In this document: positions 1 through 7,802 of the stretch, one piece after another
Position numbering within the stretch: the first letter of the stretch is position 1
Layout: each line of letters starts with the position of its first letter
Source: Oscillospiraceae bacterium
Lineage (GTDB): Bacteria > Bacillota > Clostridia > Oscillospirales > Ruminococcaceae
Direction of reading: 5' to 3'
DNA: 49,590 bases
Assembly: GCA_030533325.1 (NCBI GenBank)
Contig: JAUNJJ010000014.1
Location: forward strand, 1-49,590
Translations under genes and position numbers: made by a program
Notes under the pieces: model-generated
Told to the model about the DNA's origin: nothing
The model's database searches: none
What the model saw: only the letters and a program-made list of their open reading frames with translations

Positions 1-331
1 GTTCGGTGCAAACTACACACCAAAGGCTGCATATAACGCAGTAATGGCAGTTAAGGTTCCAACAGGCGGTTCTTCACAGAATCCATCAGATCCATCAACT
101 CCTTCAGTGACAACACCTACAACTACTGTTACACAGCCTCCTGTTTCAGAAATTGTTAAGGGTGATGCAGACGGCAACGGTGCAGTTACTGTAGCTGACG
201 TTGTTAAAGTTATGCAGCATCTCATCGGAAAAGTTACACTTTCAGGTGACAACGCAAAGGCTGCTGATATGAACGACGACGGAAAAATTTCAATTCTTGA
301 CCTCATCAAACTTAAGAATAAACTTTTATAA
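1..331 (+). CDS. 3' end of a dockerin-bearing secreted enzyme (probably GH10 xylanase), 5' truncated by window edge
   Basis: The open frame enters from the left edge (frame starting at base 2) and ends at the TAA at 329-331. The first residues, FGANYTPKAAYNAVMAV, resemble the last strand and helix of GH10 xylanases (pattern NY.PK.AY.A). A Ser/Thr/Pro-rich linker follows, then a type I dockerin with two calcium-binding loops, DADGNGAVT and DMNDDGKIS, each leading into a helix. The product would be secreted and docked onto a cohesin of a cellulosome scaffoldin. The dockerin differs in its recognition helices from those of the GH44 enzyme and the 370-residue protein in this window, so it may use another cohesin. 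The dockerin call is firm. The GH10 assignment rests on about 17 residues, and another TIM-barrel family is possible. Confidence 0.85.
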   Translation, partial: FGANYTPKAAYNAVMAVKVPTGGSSQNPSDPSTPSVTTPTTTVTQPPVSEIVKGDADGNGAVTVADVVKVMQHLIGKVTLSGDNAKAADMNDDGKISILDLIKLKNKLL

Positions 332-342
332 TCATCCATTCA

Positions 343-390
343 AAATAACCACTCCTCGTATGTAATTCATATAAGGGGTGGTTATTTTTT
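343..390 (+). terminator. Rho-independent terminator of the dockerin enzyme gene
   Basis: Arms AATAACCACTCCT and AGGGGTGGTTATT (one mismatch) flank a short loop and are followed by a run of six Ts. It begins 12 bases after the stop codon and separates this gene from the convergent glycosyltransferase gene. Confidence 0.85.
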
Positions 391-405
391 CCTGATTTTT
401 TCGTG

Positions 406-2139
406 CTAAGCCGAACAAACCCCAATATAAACAACCATGGTACAAATCACAAAATTTACAGTGAGAATTTTCCCTGCAGTTTCTGCTGTGCGGACTGCAG
501 GGTGACTGCCGGAGCCGTAATGCTTCTCAGCTATACCATAAAACAGAGCACCTGTTATAACTGACGGCGTAATATATCTGAAATCCATTGTACATACAAA
601 CGGATAATCATACTGCAGCTTGTAATAATTTATCATCATAATCAGATAAAATGAAGCGAACAGTATTTTTTCAGTGACCCTGATTATCCCTTTTTTTGAT
701 AAAACAATTATCATCAGTATAAATGAACCTGCAGCAATCAGAGCTGTGCTGTAGAAAAGTATTTCGGACATCTTTATTAAAAATTCATTTCCCCCTGAAT
801 TTCCGCTGTTTATAAATTCGCCGAATACTGATGTTTTCAGCAGTGCAATAAGCGGATTGTATTCATTGTATCCAAATATTTCACCCGTTTTGTCATCTGT
901 ATATGCCCATTGTTCAAACACATTTCTGAACTGAAACAATGAAAAATCAGATATCCTCGAGAAGAAATTTATATCTCCGATATACTGCAGTTCACCTTTG
1001 CTCATTTCCTGTACATACAGAACAGGTACGTCCCATTTTATAAAATTTCTTATTTCAAACCACAGTCCCAGCGGAACGCATATAATTCCAAATACCGCGA
1101 ACTGTATCAAAAACTTTTTCCAGTCTTTTTTCATATTTTTTATAAAAGTTATGATAAATACAGCTGCCACCGGCGGTGCTGCAAGTGCCGCAGTAAGCTT
1201 GGTCATCATACCCAATCCGAGACAAAGTGCAGTTTTAATTATATTTTTCATATCAGGATTTCTGTACCAGTTCAGAACTGACACAATGGTTCCTGTCATA
1301 AAAGCTGTTGCTAATACATCATTATTTATACTTGCTGAAAAAATGATAAATGAAGGGTGAAATGCGACAACCGCCAGAGGAAGATAAAGTGATTTGCCTT
1401 CAAGTTTAAAGTATCTGAATATTTTATATGCGGAAATAACAATGCACATGGAGTAAAACAGTGTCAGAGTCTGGATGCTTTCCCTCGCCTGATTATAATC
1501 CACCATAAAACATTTTTCATTTATATACACCCATGCGGCACTGATAATATGATGTAGCGGCGGGTGACAGAACTGCCATCTTTCCCTTACATCAAAATCC
1601 GGAAGGTGAAAATTCTGAAGCAGATATCCTATATATCCTGCATGACCGATGTCACCGTCAAAACTTCCGACATCATGCTGACGTACATACACTGAAGTTT
1701 CAAGAACATAAAGGAGTTTCAGCATAAAACCAATACCCATTATCAGCAGTGATTTCATCTGAAAATCATATTTTTCTGTATACAGTCTCCAGTACAGATA
1801 ATAAACTGCTAAACACCCTCCGGTAAAAAACCAGATTCCTTTGTATTCTGAGCAGCTGTATAAATGAAGAAAACCTAATATGGCTGCAAGAGAACAGATT
1901 TCAAGTACAGTAAAGCATATTCTGTTTATCTCTTTTGCCCTGTATTTATTGACAAATATTTTTGAAACTGCTGAAAAAACAATCAGAGCACATATCCACG
2001 GTACATTACCGGGAATATTTTCAGTGGCTCCAAAAAACAAAGGATTAAGACTTATGCAAATAATAAATGCGCATAGATACGGATGACGGTACAGCAGACG
2101 TATTATTTCTTCTGTTATGCTTTTCCTGTTTCTGTTCAT
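406..2139 (-). CDS. Multipass membrane glycosyltransferase (GT39/ArnT-like, GT-C fold)
   Basis: The 577 residues are mostly hydrophobic, with roughly 10-12 membrane segments. Near residues 155-200 is a hydrophilic stretch with RQHDVGSFDGD and then RERWQFCHPPLHH. An acidic first periplasmic loop followed by a YHPPLHH-type motif is typical of lipid-phosphate-sugar-dependent GT-C transferases of the PMT/ArnT/GT39 type. It probably transfers a sugar from a polyprenyl phosphate carrier to a protein or envelope glycan outside the membrane; the acceptor cannot be told. The ribosome-binding site is weak (GAAAGG, about 15 bases upstream). Upstream lie a promoter-like block shared with the sigma gene and a 16-base palindrome. 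A decayed fragment of a paralogue lies at 7697-7802. Confidence 0.75.
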   Translation of the reverse strand: MNRNRKSITEEIIRLLYRHPYLCAFIICISLNPLFFGATENIPGNVPWICALIVFSAVSKIFVNKYRAKEINRICFTVLEICSLAAILGFLHLYSCSEYKGIWFFTGGCLAVYYLYWRLYTEKYDFQMKSLLIMGIGFMLKLLYVLETSVYVRQHDVGSFDGDIGHAGYIGYLLQNFHLPDFDVRERWQFCHPPLHHIISAAWVYINEKCFMVDYNQARESIQTLTLFYSMCIVISAYKIFRYFKLEGKSLYLPLAVVAFHPSFIIFSASINNDVLATAFMTGTIVSVLNWYRNPDMKNIIKTALCLGLGMMTKLTAALAAPPVAAVFIITFIKNMKKDWKKFLIQFAVFGIICVPLGLWFEIRNFIKWDVPVLYVQEMSKGELQYIGDINFFSRISDFSLFQFRNVFEQWAYTDDKTGEIFGYNEYNPLIALLKTSVFGEFINSGNSGGNEFLIKMSEILFYSTALIAAGSFILMIIVLSKKGIIRVTEKILFASFYLIMMINYYKLQYDYPFVCTMDFRYITPSVITGALFYGIAEKHYGSGSHPAVRTAETAGKILTVNFVICTMVVYIGVCSA

Positions 2140-2183
2140 GATATTCTTTCTCTGCCTTTCATTTTTACTGACTTTCTTATCTG

Positions 2184-2199
2184 TGTGAAATACTTCACA
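2184..2199. promoter_or_regulatory. Palindromic operator candidate (Rex- or CRP-like)
   Basis: TGTGAAATACTTCACA is a perfect dyad (TGTGAA-N4-TTCACA). It fits the core of published Rex sites (TTGTGAA-N4-TTCACAA) and also the CRP pattern TGTGA-N6-TCACA. It lies 45-60 bases upstream of the glycosyltransferase start, just downstream of the promoter-like block, a position suited to repression. No regulator gene is in the window. Confidence 0.45.
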
Positions 2200-2204
2200 T
2201 TAAA

Positions 2205-2258
2205 TTAATCCTTTTTAAAGCTGAAAATATTACAAAGATTCTCTGTAAAATGAAAAAA
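2205..2258 (-). promoter_or_regulatory. Conserved promoter-like block, copy 1 (upstream of glycosyltransferase)
   Basis: Read on the minus strand, the block has TGTAATATTTTC (2234 down to 2223), an A-rich spacer, then GATTAAT 17 bases after TGTAATA. The same arrangement occurs at 7795-7870 and 9536-9611. It also contains the imperfect palindrome TACAAAGATTCTCTGTA (2231-2247). TGTAA-type -35 boxes are seen in ECF sigma promoters, and copy 3 lies in front of the ECF sigma gene. A CGT-type -10 is absent, so the promoter reading is an inference. Confidence 0.45.
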
Positions 2259-2396
2259 CCGGAAGAGCTCAGTGGTGTTAAGCAACCGGTTATAGCCAGA
2301 ATGGAAAAAGGACTCACAAATCCACAGCTGGAAACTGTTCTTAAAGTACTTGAACCTCTGGGAATGACATTAAAAGTTGTTCCGATATCAGAATAG
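2250..2396 (+). pseudogene. Remnant of an XRE-family (HigA-like) antitoxin gene
   Basis: A 48-codon plus-strand frame encodes LSGVKQPVIARMEKG followed by TNPQLETVLKVLEPLGMTL and a TAG stop. This is the recognition helix and C-terminal half of a Cro/C1-type helix-turn-helix as found in HigA-like antitoxins. The first 40 or so residues expected for the family, including the first HTH helix, are missing. There is no ribosome-binding site before the ATG at 2250, and no toxin gene is nearby. Its 5' end runs directly into the shared promoter-like block, so the break probably came from a rearrangement. A short expressed peptide is possible but less likely. Confidence 0.7.
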
Positions 2397-2414
2397 TTCC
2401 AAATGCTGTAAATA

Positions 2415-2540
2415 GTAAACAAAAATTATTTTTTCGTTTACCGGTGCCGATATGCACGGAATGGCAGCAAAGGACGGATGTACATGGCAATAAAATGAAA
2501 ATATTATAGTGAACGTACATTATCTTGCGTTCACTATAAT
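2415..2540 (+). repeat. Two-hairpin intergenic repeat, copy A
   Basis: Order: hairpin 1 (GTAAAC 2415-2420 pairing with GTTTAC 2436-2441), a core with GCCGATATGCACGGA (2446-2460) and CGGATGTACATGGCAAT (2475-2491), then hairpin 2 (TATAGTGAACG 2505-2515 pairing with CGTTCACTATA 2528-2538). The same order and much of the sequence recur in reverse orientation at 32290-32420. No transposase frame is present, so it is a non-autonomous element or a structured RNA repeat. Confidence 0.75.
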
Positions 2541-2550
2541 CACAAAAATA

Positions 2551-2598
2551 GAAAATGCAGCTCCCCGAAAATCCGGGGAACTGCATTTTCTGTTTTTT
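2551..2598. terminator. Strong bidirectional terminator
   Basis: Seventeen-base arms (GAAAATGCAGCTCCCCG and CGGGGAACTGCATTTTC, one mismatch) surround an A/T loop. A T-run follows on the plus strand and a shorter one (TATTTTTG) on the minus strand. It would end transcription of the minus-strand protease operon, which stops at 2695. Confidence 0.85.
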
Positions 2599-2694
2599 AT
2601 GAATTGGAGTATTTGAATTAGATTGAATCTGAAATTTGCTGTCTGAATGTTTTTATTTAATCATTTGTCCTCACATATTCAACATGGAACAAGA

Positions 2695-3807
2695 TTAATC
2701 AAACGAAGTGATTATCTTCGAAAGATACTGCCTCATTCTTGCGAGGTCTGAAAGCGTTACTTTTCCGTCTTTGTCAACATCAGCTAATTTTTGCTGAATT
2801 TCACTGAGTTTTCTGTCTCCGATTAATGCAAGTGACAGTTCTGACAGGTCGGTTACGTCTATCTTAAGGTCGTTGTTTATGTCTCCGGTTTCAAATTCCA
2901 AAATTGGTTCTGATGTCGGTGTATCTGAAGGTTCAGAAGTAGGTTCTGAAGTCGGCTCTTCAGTCGGAGGAAGTTCGCCTCCTGTACCATAAACATCTAC
3001 AACACTTTCCATTGTGCAGATTTCAGCAAGCTGTTCCGTGGAAATTACAGCCGGAACAGTAATATATCTTTCACGGCAACCAACATTTTCTTTTATAACC
3101 GTTATTCCTACCGGTTCAAGTACTTCCTCTGCAAAGGCAATACATTCTGATTCCTCCATATTGACCTTATCAGAGAAAATTTCAATTTCAACACAGTGCT
3201 GATCATTTCCCGACCTTACTTCATCACGAAGTATAGTATTTCCTATTTTGCCCTTGTACTTTTCAATATCATCTCCAGAACTAAGAACCGAAAAATATTC
3301 ACCCTCTTCATCTACTTTCTTTATTTGTTCTTCGGTAAGTGAAGCTGTTATCAAAAATTTGTATTTATCAAATTCTGAAATATCAGTAAATTTGATTTCA
3401 TTTCTGTCAAGTCCCGTTCTGCTAAAATAAGAATCGATGTGGTCATTTACGAGACTGGAAACACATTCCTGTCGTTCGGCTTCAAGCTCATCGTCCTTTA
3501 ATCTGCCATATTCATAATACTCTGCTGTCAAAGCTTGTATTATATCATCTGCTTCGTTTGCTGCTTTTTTCTCATCAGCGCCTTCATTTAATTTTGCTTC
3601 CACCAATTTATGATAATATTTACTAAAAAAATATGAATTAAAACCGCCTGATATTCTAAAAGAAATCAGACATTCCTTTTTCTCGCTTTCTGCCGCCGAA
3701 ACTGTATCTGACTTTCCGTCTAAAGTTTCTGAAGCAGCAGTTGATCCGACTGTTCCGGTTGCTGCCAGTATGCTGAGTGCTGTTAATAATGCTATGTACT
3801 TTTTCAT
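2695..3807 (-). CDS. Secreted dockerin protein with a subtilase-propeptide-like domain (candidate protease inhibitor)
   Basis: 370 residues. A signal peptide (about 1-25, MKKYIALLTALSILAATGTVG) precedes a 230-residue domain, a Thr/Pro/Glu linker (TSEPTSEPSDTPTSEP) and a type I dockerin (DINNDLKID and DVDKDGKVT loops). The domain parallels the propeptide of the subtilase encoded just upstream: both start with a short strand (CLISFRI / PVIIWRN), have a charged helix with R...VS, and end with a strand followed by LTEEQIKKV / LTPAEIKLV. A second such end, ISTEQLAEICTMESVVDVYG, follows near residue 255. Peptidase-inhibitor I9 domains end in this way. It starts 15 bases after the subtilase stop, with a good AGGAGAGG site. 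An inhibitor or chaperone of the protease is inferred. The dockerin closely matches that of the GH44 enzyme. Confidence 0.75.
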   Translation of the reverse strand: MKKYIALLTALSILAATGTVGSTAASETLDGKSDTVSAAESEKKECLISFRISGGFNSYFFSKYYHKLVEAKLNEGADEKKAANEADDIIQALTAEYYEYGRLKDDELEAERQECVSSLVNDHIDSYFSRTGLDRNEIKFTDISEFDKYKFLITASLTEEQIKKVDEEGEYFSVLSSGDDIEKYKGKIGNTILRDEVRSGNDQHCVEIEIFSDKVNMEESECIAFAEEVLEPVGITVIKENVGCRERYITVPAVISTEQLAEICTMESVVDVYGTGGELPPTEEPTSEPTSEPSDTPTSEPILEFETGDINNDLKIDVTDLSELSLALIGDRKLSEIQQKLADVDKDGKVTLSDLARMRQYLSKIITSFD

Positions 3808-3822
3808 ACAAATCCTCTCCTT

Positions 3823-6267
3823 TTAGCATAAGCCCAAATTAATATAACTTACATCGGATACATCTATTATTCCATCCAGATTTGCATCTGCGAGGAATTT
3901 CTGAATATTTGAGGTAAGTACAGATGAATTGGTTAAATACTGTGAAACAGCATTTGCATCAGCTGAATTAATTACTCCATCCATATTTACATCTCCGCGT
4001 CTCCACTGCAGTGATTCCATATACCATCTCTGTGTTAACCGAATTTCATTATACGGTGCCCACGCAACATAATTACTATATTTATCCAAAGCATACTTGG
4101 TTCCGTTTATATATTGTAAAAAGGTATATGAACCATCTCCGTTAAACTGAATTGTTACCGTTGCAGCCTGAGAGCTTGTTCCTTCAGCTACATTTTTATA
4201 AGATCCTGAAATAGTCGTGCCGGTCTTCATACCATCGCTTGTTCCGTAAGCACTCTGCATAGTATATTTTCCAGTACTACTATTGTATTTCATAGCCCAG
4301 ATCTGATTATTATTGCCTGTATAACTATTAAGTGTGCATCTTGAATTAGACGGATCATTTGTCATATATGTATTATATGCCTTGTTTCTAAGAGAATATA
4401 ATCCTTCTTCTGCAAGAGTTGGAATAAACTTTACATTATCCGTTGACCATGCATAGCCATATGAAATTTCCTGAGAATTTCCGCTATTTTTGAATATTTT
4501 CAAAGTATATTTATTATCAGAGGAAAATAAATCAGTATAAATTAACTCAGTTGACGAATTTGGGTTTTCTGATGTCTTAGATGTACTTCCTGCTGTAAGT
4601 CTAATATTATAATTATCATAATTAACAGGTTTGTCTTGACTAATACTTATATTAGACTGCAAATAAGAAAAAGCTACATTCATATTTTGAGCATTATATT
4701 TTGGTTGCACAATAGGAATGCTTATTTCATCATCCTCAAGAGTTCCACTTCCATATGAATGCTGGGAAGCAATACTTATCATATTATACATATTTGGGAT
4801 CCCAGCTCCTTGATGAAGTGATATCCCCTCACTTAATGGTTCATTTAAAACAGTGGTTTTATTATAGATTCTTGTAGCTTTTTCATGACATGACGCCATC
4901 AAAATAGCTTTTATTAATTCCGGATGAGCAGCAAGATTCGGTTTATATTCCAATAATAGAGATATCATACCAGTAATAACAGGTGTGGCTGTACTTGTAC
5001 CTCCTAAATCACTTTGTGCTCCAAAAGTCTCTGCTATTACATCTGGTTTTATACAACCATATCCATCCGTCATGTATGAATATTCGCATAATAAATTTTC
5101 ATTATTTACTTTCTTAAAAGCATTAACAGCAATACAGTTATATGAAGAAGAAGGACTAAGTATTACTCTACCATATACGTTACCTGTTGCACATACTATT
5201 GTTACCTTACTGCTGGAAACAACATTATCAAAATATTTTGCCCAATTATCATAACAAAATGTATTTTTTATTATTCCCCAGCTTACATTTATTAATTTTA
5301 CGTTTTCATCTATCAAACATTCCAGACCCGGCAATGCACCAGATGCACTGAAGCCTTCCCAGTCAGTATGATTTGAAACCGATAAAATATTTGCATTTGG
5401 AGCAATTCCCTGATTTCCGGCTGCTACCGCTGCTACCCATGTCGCATGATCTGTCTCCAGTTTATTACCATAAATAACATTTACTTTGGACATATTCAAG
5501 TCATAATCAGTATTATTTTTATCCACTTTATTTGATTCATAAATACCTATATTTACATTTTCACCAGTTAAATTCAGATATTGATTTATCTTGTTTATAC
5601 CCATAACAGATTTTACGTTAGTGCTTGGGAATGCACAGTCCCCCTCTTTGTCATCCGTATATAATTCAATTTCCTCAACATCATCGTTTTCTGAAACAAG
5701 TTTTATTTCAGCAGGAGTTAAATTACATATCATCATCGGAGCATAATTGCTTGAAAAAAGTACAGATTTATTATCTATTTCAGTTTTTTCAATAAATTCC
5801 TGAGTTTTTTCAGAATATATCTCACTTACAATAGAGCGTCTTGTCTTTAAATAAAGTTCTGTCTTTTCATTCTCTTTTTTTCTTGAAGAAGCAGTCAAAT
5901 CCATATGACTTTTCATCAGCACCTCAAGATATTCCTTCGCATCCCCCTGAGCCGCCTTACTCAATTCATTAATCAGCTCCGGTGACGGCAAGTCATATTT
6001 TTCCTCAAGATCATTTATCGTGAACCCTATTTTTTCTTTAACCTGTCCTTCAATATCTTTATCAGAAACTGAGTTTCTCCATATTATTACAGGTATTTCA
6101 GATTTTCCTGATTTCATCTCTTTTAAAACTGCATCTGAAATTATTGGTTCATCAGTAATTTCCTTGTACTCAGCGGCAGCCATAACAGAGTATGGAATGC
6201 ATAAGTTAGTAACCATTCCCACTGTCAAAGCGATTGACACTATATTCTTTTTTGTAAATAAGCTCAT
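3823..6267 (-). CDS. Secreted dockerin subtilase (S8) with ricin-type lectin domain
   Basis: An upstream in-frame ATG exists at 6330, but the ATG at 6267 follows AGGAGGG and begins a normal signal peptide, giving 814 residues. Order: signal (about 1-30), I9-like propeptide (about 40-205), S8 domain (about 230-520), a beta-rich region, a ricin-B-like trefoil (about 640-755, with NNQIWAM and LTQRWYM repeats), and a dockerin (DVNMDGVIN and DANLDGIID). His274 (DHATWVA), oxyanion Asn363 (ATGN) and Ser425 (GGTSTATP) are clear. Where the catalytic Asp normally sits (VIDSG) the protein reads IYESN, so Glu244 appears to replace it. Either a related subfamily uses Glu or activity is reduced. It probably acts on the cell surface or cellulosome. 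The propeptide-like dockerin gene follows in the same operon. Confidence 0.85.
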   Translation of the reverse strand: MSLFTKKNIVSIALTVGMVTNLCIPYSVMAAAEYKEITDEPIISDAVLKEMKSGKSEIPVIIWRNSVSDKDIEGQVKEKIGFTINDLEEKYDLPSPELINELSKAAQGDAKEYLEVLMKSHMDLTASSRKKENEKTELYLKTRRSIVSEIYSEKTQEFIEKTEIDNKSVLFSSNYAPMMICNLTPAEIKLVSENDDVEEIELYTDDKEGDCAFPSTNVKSVMGINKINQYLNLTGENVNIGIYESNKVDKNNTDYDLNMSKVNVIYGNKLETDHATWVAAVAAGNQGIAPNANILSVSNHTDWEGFSASGALPGLECLIDENVKLINVSWGIIKNTFCYDNWAKYFDNVVSSSKVTIVCATGNVYGRVILSPSSSYNCIAVNAFKKVNNENLLCEYSYMTDGYGCIKPDVIAETFGAQSDLGGTSTATPVITGMISLLLEYKPNLAAHPELIKAILMASCHEKATRIYNKTTVLNEPLSEGISLHQGAGIPNMYNMISIASQHSYGSGTLEDDEISIPIVQPKYNAQNMNVAFSYLQSNISISQDKPVNYDNYNIRLTAGSTSKTSENPNSSTELIYTDLFSSDNKYTLKIFKNSGNSQEISYGYAWSTDNVKFIPTLAEEGLYSLRNKAYNTYMTNDPSNSRCTLNSYTGNNNQIWAMKYNSSTGKYTMQSAYGTSDGMKTGTTISGSYKNVAEGTSSQAATVTIQFNGDGSYTFLQYINGTKYALDKYSNYVAWAPYNEIRLTQRWYMESLQWRRGDVNMDGVINSADANAVSQYLTNSSVLTSNIQKFLADANLDGIIDVSDVSYINLGLC

Positions 6268-6325
6268 TATTTTTTCCCTCCTAAAAATATTTCTGAAAAA
6301 TTTTTTATATAAACCTAAGGCTTTC

Positions 6326-6388
6326 TGCACTGCTAACCGATGGTACTCAGGATAAAGAATCTATTTCAATTCATCGGTTAAGAGTGCA
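6326..6388. repeat. Long inverted repeat in the 5' leader of the subtilase gene
   Basis: Arms TGCACTGCTAACCGATG (6326-6342) and CATCGGTTAAGAGTGCA (6372-6388) pair at 15 of 17 positions across a 29-base loop. There is no T-run on either side, so it is not a usual terminator. It lies between the S1 protease stop (6426) and the subtilase start (6267), 59 bases from the start codon, and would fold in the subtilase transcript. Confidence 0.6.
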
Positions 6389-6425
6389 TATACCTTAAAT
6401 CTAATCAAAAGTTATTTCGCATTTA

Positions 6426-7559
6426 CTATCTGTATGAAGCCATTTTATTAAATAGCCAGTTATCAAATTTCACTATTTCACCAGGACCATGTCCAGGATT
6501 TGAGTTTGGATCAGGATATGTATATGCCCTGACAAATCCAATTATATAATCTCTATCCTCAATTAGTGGGCCACCACTCATACCATGATAGACATCCGAA
6601 CTTATATACACAATTCTATCACTTGCTGAAGTAATGCTTCCTCTGCATAAATACATATTACCATTACCATCGGTTCTCCAGCCTTGCGCTCTTACACCCC
6701 AATTATATATATCATTTCCTGGTGCCATTAAACCCATATAGCCAATAGAATAAGATTTATTTAACTGTATAATTCCCCAGTCATCATCATATTGGTAATG
6801 GTCATACCAATTTCCACCTACTTCATGATTCAGAGATCTGCATGTTCCATAAGGGTTGGGATTTGAGCCGACATTTGCTGAAGGTGTAACAATAACATAT
6901 GCACACCATTTATTTGAACCATACGCATCAGCATATAAACAATGACCAGCTGTTCCAACATAGTTATTTGCTATTAAAAATCCAGAACCTTTATACGTTG
7001 CCCCGGATGAAGTTACAATGGTTAGTTTACATGTTGACCTGGTATTATCATAATTTTGTGGATCAGGCTCATACCAATCGTAAGGAAAAGCGTAATTTGA
7101 AACATTACTATTTAATCCTTTCAAAGTTGACTTCTTAATTCCTTCTTTTTTATTAACAACTGGCTCATAATCATATTTTTCACCGGAATCAAATAAAACT
7201 TCAGAAGTTTCAACATCATATGAATAGGAATAGTGATTTGAGACTTTTGTTTTTCTATCGATTGTCATTTCACTTAGCACTTCTTCAACTGGTCTGGAAA
7301 TACTATAAATATATTCCAAAGCTTCAAGGCCTTCTTCTCCGCCCTCATTAATTATAAAATCAATATCATCCTGAGAAACCGAAGATGGTATCCCCTCTTT
7401 GGAATTTCTCAAAGCATCCACTATCTCTTGTATTTTACAACTCTTTTCATTCTGTAAAGATAAATTATTATTTTTTTCTGCAAATACATTTGTATTACAA
7501 AGAGTACAAATATACGCAGCAGTAGTCACCATAGTTAAAAACAATTTTTTTACTTTCAT
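6426..7559 (-). CDS. Secreted trypsin-fold serine protease (S1, V8/glutamyl-endopeptidase-like)
   Basis: 377 residues with a signal peptide (MKVKKLFLTMVTTAAYICT, cleavage near residue 27), a charged propeptide of about 130 residues, and a chymotrypsin-fold domain. The catalytic triad is visible: His206 in GTAGHCLY, Asp260 in DDDWGIIQL, Ser328 in GMSGGPLIE. The short loops and the GTAGHC/GMSGGPL forms are those of bacterial S1B (V8-like) enzymes. It lacks a dockerin, unlike its neighbour, so it should be free or wall-associated. AAGGAGAG precedes the ATG by about 9 bases. It lies upstream of the subtilase in the same direction, with a 158-base gap that holds an inverted repeat. Protease processing of one by the other is possible but is only suggested by the neighbourhood. 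Confidence 0.85.
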   Translation of the reverse strand: MKVKKLFLTMVTTAAYICTLCNTNVFAEKNNNLSLQNEKSCKIQEIVDALRNSKEGIPSSVSQDDIDFIINEGGEEGLEALEYIYSISRPVEEVLSEMTIDRKTKVSNHYSYSYDVETSEVLFDSGEKYDYEPVVNKKEGIKKSTLKGLNSNVSNYAFPYDWYEPDPQNYDNTRSTCKLTIVTSSGATYKGSGFLIANNYVGTAGHCLYADAYGSNKWCAYVIVTPSANVGSNPNPYGTCRSLNHEVGGNWYDHYQYDDDWGIIQLNKSYSIGYMGLMAPGNDIYNWGVRAQGWRTDGNGNMYLCRGSITSASDRIVYISSDVYHGMSGGPLIEDRDYIIGFVRAYTYPDPNSNPGHGPGEIVKFDNWLFNKMASYR

Positions 7560-7696
7560 GTATAAACTCTCCTTTTCATTTTATAAACATTAAAAAATCT
7601 ATTTATCCCCTCCTTGTTATACAAATGTCTTCAAATTCCTCATCCCCCTCACACTGCATGATTAATTTATTGTTTATTTTTCCTGCAACACCATCA

Positions 7697-7802
7697 CCTG
7701 ATTTTTAGTGCTAAGCAAAATAACCCCAATATAAACGAAGATAGTACAAATCATAAAAAATTTCAGTGTAAATGAACCTGCAACAATCACAGCCGTGTTA
7801 TA
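7697..7802 (-). pseudogene. Internally deleted remnant of a paralogue of the 406-2139 glycosyltransferase gene
   Basis: 7697-7768 matches 391-463, the last 18 or so codons of the glycosyltransferase plus the bases after its stop. 7764-7802 matches 716-754, an internal part of the same gene. The two pieces join at a shared CAGTG/CAGTA, consistent with a deletion by recombination between short repeats. Small indels break the frame. Beside it (7795-7870) is the promoter-like block also found upstream of the intact gene. The 375-base gap 7560-7934 is explained mostly by these relics; 7560-7696 and 7871-7934 show nothing I recognise. Confidence 0.75.

Noticed and set aside
2195-2422. Minus-strand 75-residue open frame
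   Set aside because: It is antisense to the XRE remnant and promoter block, has no ribosome-binding site and no recognisable motif.
2341-2586. Minus-strand 81-residue open frame
   Set aside because: It runs through the repeat element and the terminator; its length is a by-product of those palindromes.
2890-2965. Tandem short repeats (tctgaa/ggttc units) as a possible CRISPR or VNTR
   Set aside because: They encode the Thr-Ser-Glu-Pro linker before the dockerin; no spacer-repeat regularity.
7560-7610. Second ribosome-binding-like AAGGAGGGG and a four-codon frame upstream of the S1 protease
   Set aside because: Spacing to the tiny frame is poor and nothing conserved supports a leader peptide.
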